From: JAUIET01 sp045106985
GTDB lineage: Bacteria > Pseudomonadota > Gammaproteobacteria > Pseudomonadales > JAUIET01
Reading direction: 5' to 3'
Assembly (NCBI GenBank): GCA_045106985.1
Contig: JBGCFQ010000012.1
Span: 1 to 64,000 of the forward strand
Length of the DNA: 64,000 nucleotides
Shown: positions 16,672 to 24,726 of the stretch, in pieces
Layout of the letters: each line of letters begins with the position of its first letter
How positions within the stretch are numbered: the first letter of the stretch is position 1
Notes under the pieces: model-generated
Seen by the model: the letters and a program-made list of their open reading frames with translations, nothing else
Database searches by the model: none
What the model was told of the DNA's origin: nothing
Program-made: the position numbers and the translations under genes

Positions 16672-18174
16672 TTACTGGAGTAAAGACAACACACTCTGCG
16701 GAGCTGAGTTAGCCTGAGAAAGAATCGATAAGCCTGCTTGTTGCAGAATTTGGTTCTTGGTCAAGTTTGCTGTCTCTGCCGCGAAGTCCGCGTCTTGTAC
16801 TCGAGATCGAGCCGCTGATACGTTCTCACTGATGTTAGTCAGGTTTGAGATCGTTGAATCAAGACGGTTCTGGATTGCACCGAGATCGGCTCGGGTGTCT
16901 GTGATAAAGCGAAGCGCTTCGTCAATCACCGCCAGCGAGTCAGTTGAACCCTGTCGTGTACTTAGGTCTATGTCCGCCACTGAGCTCAACGAGCTTGAAG
17001 TGGATGTCGCAGTCGTAATGTCAGTGCCTGTAGTCTGAACCAGGAAGGCGTCGGAGGAATTGAATTCCAGCTTACCGCCTACTACTATACTGTCTGCTGT
17101 ACCTGCACCCACTACCGCTGTATCGGCCAATGCTACACCGCCAACACTAAGCACGGCTGCCGTTACGGCACCGTCATTGTCGCTGGCATCAGCAACGGCG
17201 ATGTCATTACCCGTTGTGTTTGACAGCTCTATGGTGTCACCTGCCGAGCCCAGAGAAGCTGTTATGCCGGTTCTGGCCGCTTCTTCATTAATCGCGTCGC
17301 GAAGAGCGGTCAAATCAGTTGAGCTCGCAATAACCGCCGACACTGTCGAGGCTGTGCCTACCGCCGCGCCGTTTTCATCACGAGAACTCAGTTCAAATGA
17401 TATGTTACCTGTTGCTACAGCACTGATCGTAGTTGAGGTAGACGCTGAAGCACTCACACCAGTATCGGCAGAAGCGCCGTTCACTTGCGCAGCTATGCTA
17501 GCGGCGGTTGCGTCAGCCGGGGTGCTGATAGTAGAAGTGCCTAGTCCGCCAGTAATAACAAAAGCGGTATCGGCCGCTGTGCCGTTGCCAACTGATCCAT
17601 CGGCAACCGCAGCGAGAGCAGCGCCAACGTTATCTTGAGTGGCGGCACCAATAACCTGGTCTGCACCGATAGAATTTGCTGAAGCACTGCCAATAGACAC
17701 GCTAATTGTCTCGTTAGCATTTGACCCAACCTGAAATTGTTGAGTAACAAAGTTACCGTCAAGCAAGTTCTTGCCGTTAAAGGTTGTTGTTTCAGCAATT
17801 CTGTTGAGCTCGCTTTGCAGCGCCGTTACTTCCTTCTGGATGTTAGCACGGTCGTTCGCACTGTTTGAATCGTTCGCAGACTGAATAGACAGTTCGCGCA
17901 TACGTTGAAGAATGTTTGATCCTTCTTGTAAGGCACCTTCAGCAGTTTGTGCTACTGAAATACCGTCGTTCGCGTTTCGAACTGCCTGATTAAGACCGCG
18001 GATTTGTGAAGTCATACGGTCAACAATCGCAAGTCCTGCTGCGTCGTCTTTTGCACTGTTAATACGCAAGCCAGATGACAAACGTTCCAAAGAAGTGTTG
18101 AGACTTCCCTGAGAGCGGTCCAAGTTCCGCTGCGCCGTCAGTGACGAGATATTAGTGTTAATTACCTGTGGCAT
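16672..18174 (-). CDS. fliC: Flagellin FliC
   Basis: This is the filament subunit, 500 residues, and the only flagellin gene in the window. The N-terminal D0/D1 region is classical (MPQVINTNISSLTAQRNLDRSQGSLNTSLERLSSGLRINSAKDDAAGLAIVDRMTSQIRGLNQAVRNANDGISVAQTAEGAL), as is the C-terminal one (ADLGAIQNRLDSTISNLTNISENVSAARSRVQDADFAAETANLTKNQILQQAGLSILSQANSAPQSVLSLLQ). The central 170-400 region is Ala/Ser/Thr-rich and variable, forming the surface domains. I chose the ATG at 18174, which follows a strong GAGGAG ribosome site; the open frame extends 32 codons further, but those lie in the promoter-leader region. Confidence 0.98.
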   Translation of the reverse strand: MPQVINTNISSLTAQRNLDRSQGSLNTSLERLSSGLRINSAKDDAAGLAIVDRMTSQIRGLNQAVRNANDGISVAQTAEGALQEGSNILQRMRELSIQSANDSNSANDRANIQKEVTALQSELNRIAETTTFNGKNLLDGNFVTQQFQVGSNANETISVSIGSASANSIGADQVIGAATQDNVGAALAAVADGSVGNGTAADTAFVITGGLGTSTISTPADATAASIAAQVNGASADTGVSASASTSTTISAVATGNISFELSSRDENGAAVGTASTVSAVIASSTDLTALRDAINEEAARTGITASLGSAGDTIELSNTTGNDIAVADASDNDGAVTAAVLSVGGVALADTAVVGAGTADSIVVGGKLEFNSSDAFLVQTTGTDITTATSTSSSLSSVADIDLSTRQGSTDSLAVIDEALRFITDTRADLGAIQNRLDSTISNLTNISENVSAARSRVQDADFAAETANLTKNQILQQAGLSILSQANSAPQSVLSLLQ

Positions 18175-18275
18175 AATATTCTCCTCTTGCTCCCGTACTG
18201 CCGTATGACGAGAAGCGGTTACATTGTGATTGCCGGGTACTGAAAAAAGTATCAATAGTTTGGCCGTCAAAAAGT

Positions 18276-18302
18276 TTATCGACAGGGTGAGAAGAATCTT
18301 TA
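18276..18302 (-). promoter_or_regulatory. Sigma28 (FliA) promoter of fliC
   Basis: On the minus strand the site reads TAAAGATT, 11 bases, GTCGATAA, one or two bases from the sigma28 consensus at each element. It lies about 100 bases before the fliC start codon, leaving a leader of roughly 90 bases. Confidence 0.87.
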
Positions 18303-18374
18303 GGGTTTAAATGTGTGAGCCTGATCACAGATTGCGCAAAAGCGATTTAGTTGAGTTTTCTGCGCTACTCAGGC

Positions 18375-18401
18375 TAAAGGAGGTGGGGAATTGGCCGTTA
18401 A
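18375..18401 (+). promoter_or_regulatory. Sigma28-like promoter of fliS
   Basis: TAAAGGAG, 11 bases, GCCGTTAA: the spacing and the key TAAAG and GCCG bases of a sigma28 promoter are present, with a weaker second half of each element. It points into fliS, whose start codon is 37 bases beyond the -10, and would co-express the flagellin chaperone with flagellin. Confidence 0.65.
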
Positions 18402-18437
18402 CTGAATCACACCACAAAGGCAGTAAGGATATTGCAA

Positions 18438-18839
18438 ATGAATAACCGAGTAGCACTCCAACAATACCAACGCGTAAATCTGGAATCAGATATAGAAGGC
18501 GCTAACAGTCATCGCTTAGTTCAGCTTCTTTTATCTGGCGCCCTTAGTCGTATAGCCACCGCTAAAGGACAATATGTAAGAGGTGAAACGGCAGCCTTTG
18601 GAGAATCGCTGGGTAAGTCCATAGGTATCATTAGCGGTCTTCAAGCAGCGTTAGATATGGAAAAGGGCGGCGAAATTTCACAAAACCTGGATAGCTTGTA
18701 CGATTATATGATCCGAACCTTGCTAAAGGTTCATACACAAAAGAGCACTGAACCCCTGTCGGAAGTTGCCGCTTTATTGACGGAAATCAAGTCCGCATGG
18801 GATGCAATTGACTACGATTTATTGACGGATCTTGCCTGA
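18438..18839 (+). CDS. fliS: Flagellin export chaperone FliS
   Basis: FliS binds the flagellin C-terminus in the cytoplasm and prevents early polymerisation. The 133-residue product has the FliS pattern: ALQQYQRVNLESDIEGANSHRLVQLLLSGALSRIATAKG, then SLGKSIGIISGLQAALDMEKGGEISQNLDSLYDYMIRTLLKVHTQ, with helices throughout. The ATG at 18438 has the ribosome site TAAGGA at proper distance; a TTG two codons earlier is too close to it. It is divergent from fliC, whereas fliS more often lies downstream of fliD on the same strand. Confidence 0.94.
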   Translation: MNNRVALQQYQRVNLESDIEGANSHRLVQLLLSGALSRIATAKGQYVRGETAAFGESLGKSIGIISGLQAALDMEKGGEISQNLDSLYDYMIRTLLKVHTQKSTEPLSEVAALLTEIKSAWDAIDYDLLTDLA

Positions 18840-18904
18840 ATCAGTCAAAAAACATCTAACGATAATAATAAGTACCAGTGTTTCAGTTTACATATCTTGC
18901 TTAA

Positions 18905-18949
18905 ACGCTTATTTTTAGAGCAATTCTAAAAATAAGCGTAATATTACGC
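18905..18949. other. Two overlapping palindromes downstream of fliS
   Basis: ACGCTTATTTTTAGA (18905-18919) pairs perfectly with its complement at 18925-18939 around the loop GCAAT, a 15-base-pair stem. The right arm overlaps a second palindrome, GCGTAATATTACGC (18936-18949). No T-run follows the first stem, so it is not a textbook terminator, though it is well placed to end the fliS transcript. The second could be a protein-binding site in the fleQ upstream region. Confidence 0.6.
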
Positions 18950-19173
18950 ATAAATAGCCATAATTTTGGCAGCCAACTATTTGACTCATTTTGCATTAGT
19001 AGTTTTACTTAGGTGTAGGAAGTAAAAACCCTCGTTCAATACGTCAATTTTTTGACTGTGGAGAACGGCAGGGCTACTTCCGGATTCAGCTGCCTGGTTC
19101 AAGAGTACGTTTGAGTTAGGAAAGCAAGGGAATCCCATGGAACGAAGTAAAAAACAAAAGGATCAAAAGTATT
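18950..19173 (+). promoter_or_regulatory. fleQ upstream/leader region, several GGA motifs
   Basis: This is the gene-free region before fleQ. A sigma70-like element is possible with TTGACT at 18981 and an AT-rich stretch (TTTACT) about 17 bases later. Downstream of it GGA occurs repeatedly (in GTAGGAAG, GTGGAGA, CCGGATT, TTAGGAAA, GGGAATC, ATGGAACG and AAGGATC), the last on the fleQ ribosome site. I could not see the regular stem-loops that characterise the flgF leader, so CsrA control of fleQ is only a possibility. Confidence 0.35.
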
Positions 19174-20727
19174 ATGGAAGGCAAAGATTGGCAGGGTAGC
19201 TCCATTTTTCTCGTTGATGATGACGAGGCAAGACGGCACGACACGCTCGTAATTCTTGATTTTCTCGGTGAACAAGCTTGCATCCTCTCTAGCGACGATT
19301 GGGATGCACAAAAATCGCAGCTAAGTAATGCGATAAATGACGGGCAAGCCTGTGTCATGTTGCTGGGTTTGATTTCGAAGCAAGAAGCCATGAAATCCAT
19401 TCTTAATGACGTGCATTCTATCAGCGCGGCATTGCCCATTATCTTGATTGGTGAAAGCACCGCAGGGGCTGATTGCGAGAGCAAGATCAAGAACCACATA
19501 ATTGCTGAGCTACCCTTTCCTCCAAGCTACAACAAATTGTTGGATGACCTGCATCGTGCAAGAGCATTTTTCCAACAGTTCAGCGAGAAAGATAATTCAT
19601 CCACAAGGCGAGACCTTGAGCTGTTTCGCAGTCTCGTGGGCACTAGTCGCTCTGTTCAAGATGTTCGCAAGCTAATAACCCAGGTTGCTGACAAAGAAGT
19701 TACAGTATTGATTACCGGAGAGTCGGGCACAGGTAAAGAAGTTGTTGCTCGAAACCTTCACTATCATTCAGCAAGGCGCGATAAGCCATTTGTTCCGGTC
19801 AACTGCGGTGCAATCCCGGCGGAGTTGTTGGAAAGCGAATTATTCGGACATGAGAAAGGGGCTTTCACGGGTGCTATTTCAACTCGCGCTGGCCGATTTG
19901 AAATGGCCCAGGGTGGTACGCTGTTTCTGGATGAAATTGGCGATATGCCACTTAATATGCAGGTAAAGATTCTGCGTGTTTTGCAAGAGCGCACTTTTGA
20001 GCGAGTCGGTTCCAATAAGACGCAGGACACAGACGTTCGGATTATTGCGGCCACGCATAAAAACCTGGAAGCAATGATTGAAGAGGGGACGTTTCGAGAA
20101 GACTTATTCTATCGGCTAAATGTTTTCCCTATAGAAATGCCTTCGCTCCGTCAGAGAGCGGAAGACATCCCACTGTTGATTAATGAGTTGATATCGCGGC
20201 TTGAGCATGAAAAACGAGGCTCTGTGCGGTTTAACTCGGCAAGTATCATGTCGTTATGTCGACACGATTGGATGGGGAATGTGCGCGAGCTCGCTAATCT
20301 TGTCGAGAGAATGGCCATACTGCACCCCTTTGGAGTGATAGGCGTTAACGAACTGCCGGAAAAATTCCAACACATCGAATTTGAAGAGACGCCTACAGTG
20401 GGTGCTAGTGCGCAAGGGCGGCAGGTTTTAAGTTCTCAAACACAGTCTGCTGCAGATCCTTTGAGTGCTGGCGTGTCTAATGCGGGTATGTCTAATATTG
20501 TACCTCTGGACTTACCGACAATGCGGCAGAGCCTAGTACTTCCCAGCGACGGTATTGATCTAAAAGACTATATGACGACCTTAGAGTCGTCGCTAATTCA
20601 GCAAGCGCTGGATGACAGCCGTGGAGTTGTTGCCAGAGCTGCTGAACGCCTGCATATACGCAGGACAACTTTGGTAGAGAAGATGCGCAAGTACGGTTTG
20701 AACCGTGAGAGCATGACGAAAGTTTGA
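19174..20727 (+). CDS. fleQ: Flagellar master regulator FleQ/FlrA (sigma54 activator)
   Basis: FleQ sits at the top of the polar flagellar cascade and activates sigma54 promoters; in Pseudomonas it also binds c-di-GMP and controls biofilm genes. The 517 residues comprise a degenerate receiver (about 1-130; the usual phospho-Asp is not evident, the strand reads VMLLGL), an AAA+ domain with Walker A GESGTGKE (182-189), the sigma54-contact motif GAFTGA (229-234) and Walker B TLFLDEIG (249-256), and a C-terminal Fis-type HTH (VVARAAERLHIRRTTLVEKMRKYGL). The ribosome site AAAGGA precedes the ATG. It is followed by fleSR, as in Pseudomonas and Vibrio. Confidence 0.95.
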   Translation: MEGKDWQGSSIFLVDDDEARRHDTLVILDFLGEQACILSSDDWDAQKSQLSNAINDGQACVMLLGLISKQEAMKSILNDVHSISAALPIILIGESTAGADCESKIKNHIIAELPFPPSYNKLLDDLHRARAFFQQFSEKDNSSTRRDLELFRSLVGTSRSVQDVRKLITQVADKEVTVLITGESGTGKEVVARNLHYHSARRDKPFVPVNCGAIPAELLESELFGHEKGAFTGAISTRAGRFEMAQGGTLFLDEIGDMPLNMQVKILRVLQERTFERVGSNKTQDTDVRIIAATHKNLEAMIEEGTFREDLFYRLNVFPIEMPSLRQRAEDIPLLINELISRLEHEKRGSVRFNSASIMSLCRHDWMGNVRELANLVERMAILHPFGVIGVNELPEKFQHIEFEETPTVGASAQGRQVLSSQTQSAADPLSAGVSNAGMSNIVPLDLPTMRQSLVLPSDGIDLKDYMTTLESSLIQQALDDSRGVVARAAERLHIRRTTLVEKMRKYGLNRESMTKV

Positions 20728-20735
20728 CACATTTC

Positions 20736-20759
20736 CGCGGGAGCTTTGCCGCTCCTGCG
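20736..20759 (+). terminator. Possible fleQ terminator hairpin
   Basis: CGCGGGAGC and GCTCCTGCG form a 9-base-pair stem with one G-T pair and the loop TTTGCC, starting 9 bases after the fleQ stop. Only scattered T residues follow (AGTTTGCGTTG), so termination efficiency is uncertain. It would separate fleQ from the sigma54-driven fleSR. Confidence 0.45.
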
Positions 20760-20801
20760 AGTTTGCGTTGTAAGCTGTTGTAATTTAATAAGAATAAATT
20801 A

Positions 20802-20818
20802 TTGGCTCAAGTCCTGCA
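20802..20818 (+). promoter_or_regulatory. Sigma54 promoter of fleSR
   Basis: TTGGCTC, six bases, TGCA, with GG (20804-20805) and GC (20816-20817) ten bases apart. It lies between fleQ and fleS and fits the known Pseudomonas logic in which FleQ activates fleSR. It matches the consensus less closely than the flgF and fliD sites. Confidence 0.75.
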
Positions 20819-20915
20819 TGTGAAAGCTATACAGTAAAGTAGTCGCAATGGTCTGAGGTAACGCTGCTAGCGTCGCCGTTGAAGACGCACCGCCAAATGG
20901 ATTGGCCGCCAAGTA

Positions 20916-22076
20916 GTGAACGCAATGGACGCAGAGAACCCTCTCGCAACTGACGAGTTACAGCAAGCTTTTGCTGTGTTTAATGACATCGCAGGTTCAC
21001 TGCAACAATCCTACTCTGCTTTGGAGCTGCAAACTCACGCGTTGCGTGAAGAGCTTGGCCGAGTAGAAGCCGAACGCAAAGACGAACAGCGCAGAACCAA
21101 GCGCGTTACCCGGAAATTGGAAAACCTGTTACAGAGTTTGCCTGGCGGCGTTGTGCTGCTAGACAGCCAAGGGTATGTGGAAGACAGCAATAGCGCGGCT
21201 CTGGATTTGTTAGGCGCCCCCTTAAGTGGTGAGCTCTGGTTAAACGTGATAGACAGGGCCTTCGACCCTCAACTCGATGACGGTCATGAGATTAGCCTTA
21301 AAGACGGGCGCCGCATTAGCCTTGCTACCCGGTCGCTTGATCAGGAACCCGGTCAAATAATATTACTAACAGACCAAACCGATACGAGACGCTTACAGGC
21401 AAAACTCCACCATAACGAACGTTTGGTTGAAATGGGGCGAATGATGGCCGCCTTGGCTCATCAAATACGCACACCTTTGGCGAGTGCTACTCTGTACGCA
21501 CATCACCTGCAAAATGATGAGCTCGACCGAACGCGCTCAAGCAAATTTGCGGTAAAAGTGTCGACTCAGTTAGCTGCGATAGAGCAACAAATTCGAGACA
21601 TGCTTGTGTTCGCTCGAAGTGATTTGCCAGTTACAGAACGTAAAACACTTGCCAACCTTATTTCTGGTCTTGAGGAAGCGATGGCAGTCAGCGTTAGTGA
21701 ATCGAAGGCGGATTGTTATATAAGCTGCGAATCAGGAGCAGTGGACTTGTTCTGCAACCGTGAAGTTTTAATTGGCGCATTAATGAATCTCGTCTCAAAT
21801 TCTCTGCAGTCACGTGATGACGTAACGGTTAAAGTCTCGGCATGCGTGATTGCAAAGGAAACGATTAGGATAACGGTGGAAGACAATGGCCCAGGTTTTG
21901 ATGCCGATGATGAAAAACCGTTTTTTAGTAATAAGCCGCAGGGCACTGGTCTTGGTCTTGCAGTGGTTCGTGCCGTGGTCGCGGCCCATCAAGGGCAATT
22001 TGAATTACGCTCGGTGAAAGGCACTGGTACTACTGCTGTGGTTGTATTGCCGGTAGCATCGGGTCAGGGAGTTTAG
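20916..22076 (+). CDS. fleS: Flagellar sensor histidine kinase FleS/FlrB
   Basis: FleS is a cytoplasmic kinase that phosphorylates FleR. There are no membrane segments. The order is a coiled-coil N-terminus (20-70), a PAS-like domain (LENLLQSLPGGVVLLDSQGYVEDSNSAALDLLG, about 70-155), the phosphoacceptor H-box VEMGRMMAALAHQIRTPLASATLY with His182, and a HATPase domain with N-box NLVSNSLQ, DNGPGFD and GTGLGLAVV. The start is either GTG at 20916 or ATG at 20925; neither has a strong ribosome site. It is preceded by a sigma54 site and followed 61 bases later by fleR. Confidence 0.94.
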   Translation: MNAMDAENPLATDELQQAFAVFNDIAGSLQQSYSALELQTHALREELGRVEAERKDEQRRTKRVTRKLENLLQSLPGGVVLLDSQGYVEDSNSAALDLLGAPLSGELWLNVIDRAFDPQLDDGHEISLKDGRRISLATRSLDQEPGQIILLTDQTDTRRLQAKLHHNERLVEMGRMMAALAHQIRTPLASATLYAHHLQNDELDRTRSSKFAVKVSTQLAAIEQQIRDMLVFARSDLPVTERKTLANLISGLEEAMAVSVSESKADCYISCESGAVDLFCNREVLIGALMNLVSNSLQSRDDVTVKVSACVIAKETIRITVEDNGPGFDADDEKPFFSNKPQGTGLGLAVVRAVVAAHQGQFELRSVKGTGTTAVVVLPVASGQGV

Positions 22077-22137
22077 CAGCGGCAGCACAAAGAAGTAGTT
22101 GCAATATCGGTAGTAGCACAATCAAAACAAGAATGGG

Positions 22138-23571
22138 ATGAATGCAGTGGTAGAGGCAAGGAAGCTGAAAAAAACTATATTGGTCGTTGAAGACGACGAT
22201 ACGCTACGCGAAGCATACGTAGATACTTTAGAACTTAACGACTATTTGGTGCTGCAAGCTGGAGATGGAATCGAAGCGCTTGACTGCCTTAAGCGAGAGC
22301 GCGTCGATATGATAGTCTCAGACGTTAACATGCCTGAGTTAGATGGGCTTGGATTGCTAAAACAAGTACGGCAGTCGTATCCGTATGTACCGATGCTATT
22401 AGTCACTGCGTTTGGCTGTATTTCCCGTTCTGTAGATGCGATGCGAGCCGGCGCCGCTGATTATATTGTGAAGCCTTTCGAACCTGGTGTGTTGCTGAAG
22501 TTAGTGGCTCAACATTGCGGAGAGATGGCTGATGACCACAACGACCAACCGATTGCTGAAGACCCTTCAAGCCAGCGCACGCTGAACCTTGGCGCGAGAG
22601 TGGCGGTAACAGACGCGACGGTTTTAATTACCGGCGAAAGCGGTACAGGTAAAGAAGTGCTGGCACGTTACATTCACCAGAAATCACCTCGACGAGAAAA
22701 ACCGTTTGTAGCCATCAATTGTGCGGCCATTCCAGAGAATATGCTGGAAGCGATTCTGTTTGGCTATGAAAAAGGCGCATTTACTGGAGCGCACCAAAGC
22801 GCCGCAGGAAAATTTGAGCAAGCTAACGAGGGTACCTTGCTGCTTGACGAAATTAGCGAAATGGATGTTAGCTTGCAAGCGAAATTGCTGCGTGTTTTGC
22901 AAGAGCAAGAAGTAGAAAGGTTAGGTGGTCGAAAAACAATTGAGCTTAACGTACGAGTATTGGCCACAAGCAATCGAAATTTACTTCAAGCCGTTGAGGC
23001 TGGCAAGTTTAGAGAGGACTTATATTATCGGCTGAACGTGTTTCCCTTACACTGGCAGCCACTTCGCGAACGCCCCCTGGATATTGCACCGTTGGCTAAG
23101 TATTTGATGGCTCAACATGTGCAGAAGATGTCGCGCTTACCGGTAGAAATAAGCTTTGATGCTGAACAAGTATTACTAAATCACGACTGGCCAGGTAACA
23201 TTCGAGAATTAGATAACGTCATTCAGCGGGCCCTTATTTTGCAATCTGGGCCTACAATCGACGTGGCGGATGTGTGTATCAATTCAGAAAGCTATGGTGT
23301 CCGGCTGCCTGATTTTCAAGCCGCAAATGAACCGCAGTACACGCCGCCGCAAAGCAGTGCGCCTGACGCGATGAGCACTACAGACGCTGAAGACCTTGGC
23401 AGTAACTTGCAAGATCGAGAGTTCGAGCTTATTGAACGTTGTCTTCAAAAAAACCAATTCAATCGTCAGCTGACCGCTAAAGAACTGTGTGTGAGCGATC
23501 GGACGCTGCGCTACAAACTGGCTAAAATGAGAGACATTGGTATAAGGGTTGATCGCAAATCAACAGCCTAG
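22138..23571 (+). CDS. fleR: Flagellar response regulator FleR/FlrC (sigma54 activator)
   Basis: FleR, phosphorylated by FleS, activates the sigma54 promoters of hook and basal-body genes. The 477 residues hold an intact receiver (KTILVVEDDDTLRE, phospho-Asp62 in VSDVNMPELDG, Lys in VKPF), an AAA+ domain with Walker A GESGTGKE (166-173), GAFTGA (213-218) and LLLDEISE, and a C-terminal Fis-type HTH (LTAKELCVSDRTLRYKLAKMRDIGI). It is the last flagellar gene of this island; the usual next genes (fliE, fliF and so on) do not follow. Confidence 0.95.
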   Translation: MNAVVEARKLKKTILVVEDDDTLREAYVDTLELNDYLVLQAGDGIEALDCLKRERVDMIVSDVNMPELDGLGLLKQVRQSYPYVPMLLVTAFGCISRSVDAMRAGAADYIVKPFEPGVLLKLVAQHCGEMADDHNDQPIAEDPSSQRTLNLGARVAVTDATVLITGESGTGKEVLARYIHQKSPRREKPFVAINCAAIPENMLEAILFGYEKGAFTGAHQSAAGKFEQANEGTLLLDEISEMDVSLQAKLLRVLQEQEVERLGGRKTIELNVRVLATSNRNLLQAVEAGKFREDLYYRLNVFPLHWQPLRERPLDIAPLAKYLMAQHVQKMSRLPVEISFDAEQVLLNHDWPGNIRELDNVIQRALILQSGPTIDVADVCINSESYGVRLPDFQAANEPQYTPPQSSAPDAMSTTDAEDLGSNLQDREFELIERCLQKNQFNRQLTAKELCVSDRTLRYKLAKMRDIGIRVDRKSTA

Positions 23572-23572
23572 T

Positions 23573-23593
23573 GCGCCACAGCTTTAGTGGCGC
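23573..23593. terminator. Hairpin between convergent fleR and the cold-shock gene
   Basis: GCGCCAC (23573-23579) and GTGGCGC (23587-23593) form a 7-base-pair GC-rich stem with loop AGCTTTA, between two convergent stop codons. There is no clear T-run on either strand. Its position suggests shared termination. Confidence 0.4.
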
Positions 23594-23597
23594 TGAG

Positions 23598-24116
23598 CTA
23601 AAGAACCGTCACGTCTTCGGCTTGTGGGCCGCGATCGCTGTCGACAACTCTGAATTCAACTTCCTGTCCATCGCGTAAATTCCGGCGTCCACCGTCGTTG
23701 TCTATAATGGAGCGAAAGTGCACGAAAATCTCTTCGCCATTATCGCGCGTAATAAATCCAAAACCCTTATTGCCATTGAACCATTTGACCGAACCTTGCT
23801 CTAGTGGCGCATCTGACGCCGGGCGAGCAGCTTTTTGCTTCACTGGCTTGCTTTCCGCGGGCTTTTGTTTGGCTGGCTTTTTTTGGTTGCTGGTTTTCTT
23901 GGGGCCCTGGTTGCGATTCTGCGCTTGCGTGCTTGAGCTAGCTTGTGGAGCGGCTGACCGATTGAGTTGAAAAAATACTCCAATCGCCGCCAGGTTGCAC
24001 AAGCTGCAAATGACGAAGGCGCTAAAAAAGCTGATTCCGTCTGTGAAATACTGTAATGCAAAGCCTCCGGCGGCTCCGATAATAATACTGATAAAAAATG
24101 CTGCAATGGCTGGCAT
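23598..24116 (-). CDS. Membrane-anchored cold-shock-domain protein
   Basis: The 172-residue product joins three parts: two hydrophobic segments at the N-terminus (about 3-25 and 30-50, likely a transmembrane hairpin), a Lys/Pro/Gln-rich positively charged linker (about 55-100), and a complete cold-shock domain (about 105-172) with VKWFNGNKGFGFITRDNGEEIFVHF, which contains both RNA-binding motifs KGFGFI and IFVHF. Ordinary Csp proteins are about 70 residues and soluble, so this one would hold single-stranded RNA or DNA at the membrane. The function is unknown. It is convergent with fleR and monocistronic. Confidence 0.9.
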   Translation of the reverse strand: MPAIAAFFISIIIGAAGGFALQYFTDGISFFSAFVICSLCNLAAIGVFFQLNRSAAPQASSSTQAQNRNQGPKKTSNQKKPAKQKPAESKPVKQKAARPASDAPLEQGSVKWFNGNKGFGFITRDNGEEIFVHFRSIIDNDGGRRNLRDGQEVEFRVVDSDRGPQAEDVTVL

Positions 24117-24365
24117 GCTGTAAACCTATGAAAAATGGACGTTTTTTTTATGATTGATTTTGTCGCATTCTAGCATATTCTGGCTTGCGCTTACTGCTCG
24201 ACTACGGCATTCAGTGAGTATTCAGCATTTGTTCTCTAATATGGAGCAACAGTATGTTTTGTGTAGTGAATTGTTTACGTTCGATAGTTGAGACGGCGGG
24301 CAACGTTAGGCTAAGCGTCGGTCCGACGTAGAGTCGCAAATAGCTGCTAAATTGGAACCATTGCT

Positions 24366-24677
24366 ATGAAGCAAACAAAGCTTAACGCTCGATCCCTGGC
24401 TAAGCTTCCAACAACGCCACCATTTCTAGCTGTCTTGGCGCTGTCTTTACTTATGCTACTGCCGTTGAGTGGCACGGTGTTAGCGCAAAGGAACGCGCAA
24501 CAAGGCAGCAACGATGTCAGTTCTGGGCAAGCAGCAAACATTGCGCGCGCAGCCACTGGCGGAAAAGTATTGTCGGTGAGTCCTGCAGGAAACACCTATA
24601 AGGTCAAAGTGTTGAAAAACAACGGCGTGGTAACGAGCGTTCGAGTGGATCGAACTACTGGCAAAGTGCAGCGCTAG
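24366..24677 (+). CDS. PepSY-domain periplasmic protein
   Basis: This is a 103-residue protein with a signal peptide (hydrophobic FLAVLALSLLMLLPLSGTVLA) and a short PepSY-like domain: SSGQAANIARAATGGKVLSVSPAGNTYKVKVLKNNGVVTSVRVDRTTGKV. Small PepSY proteins are commonly encoded beside PhoPQ-like two-component systems, as here, where a response regulator starts 49 bases downstream. A role as target or modulator of the sensor is inferred. The 249 bases upstream, back to the cold-shock gene, hold no clear promoter that I can name. Confidence 0.85.
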   Translation: MKQTKLNARSLAKLPTTPPFLAVLALSLLMLLPLSGTVLAQRNAQQGSNDVSSGQAANIARAATGGKVLSVSPAGNTYKVKVLKNNGVVTSVRVDRTTGKVQR

Positions 24678-24726
24678 AGGCCCAGCGAGTTTTTGGAAAC
24701 ATACGAATAGTGCAGAGGAGTACCCC

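Noticed and set aside
17060..17638. Plus-strand frame of 192 codons opposite fliC
   Set aside because: It mirrors the repetitive Ala/Thr/Ser codons of the flagellin variable domain.
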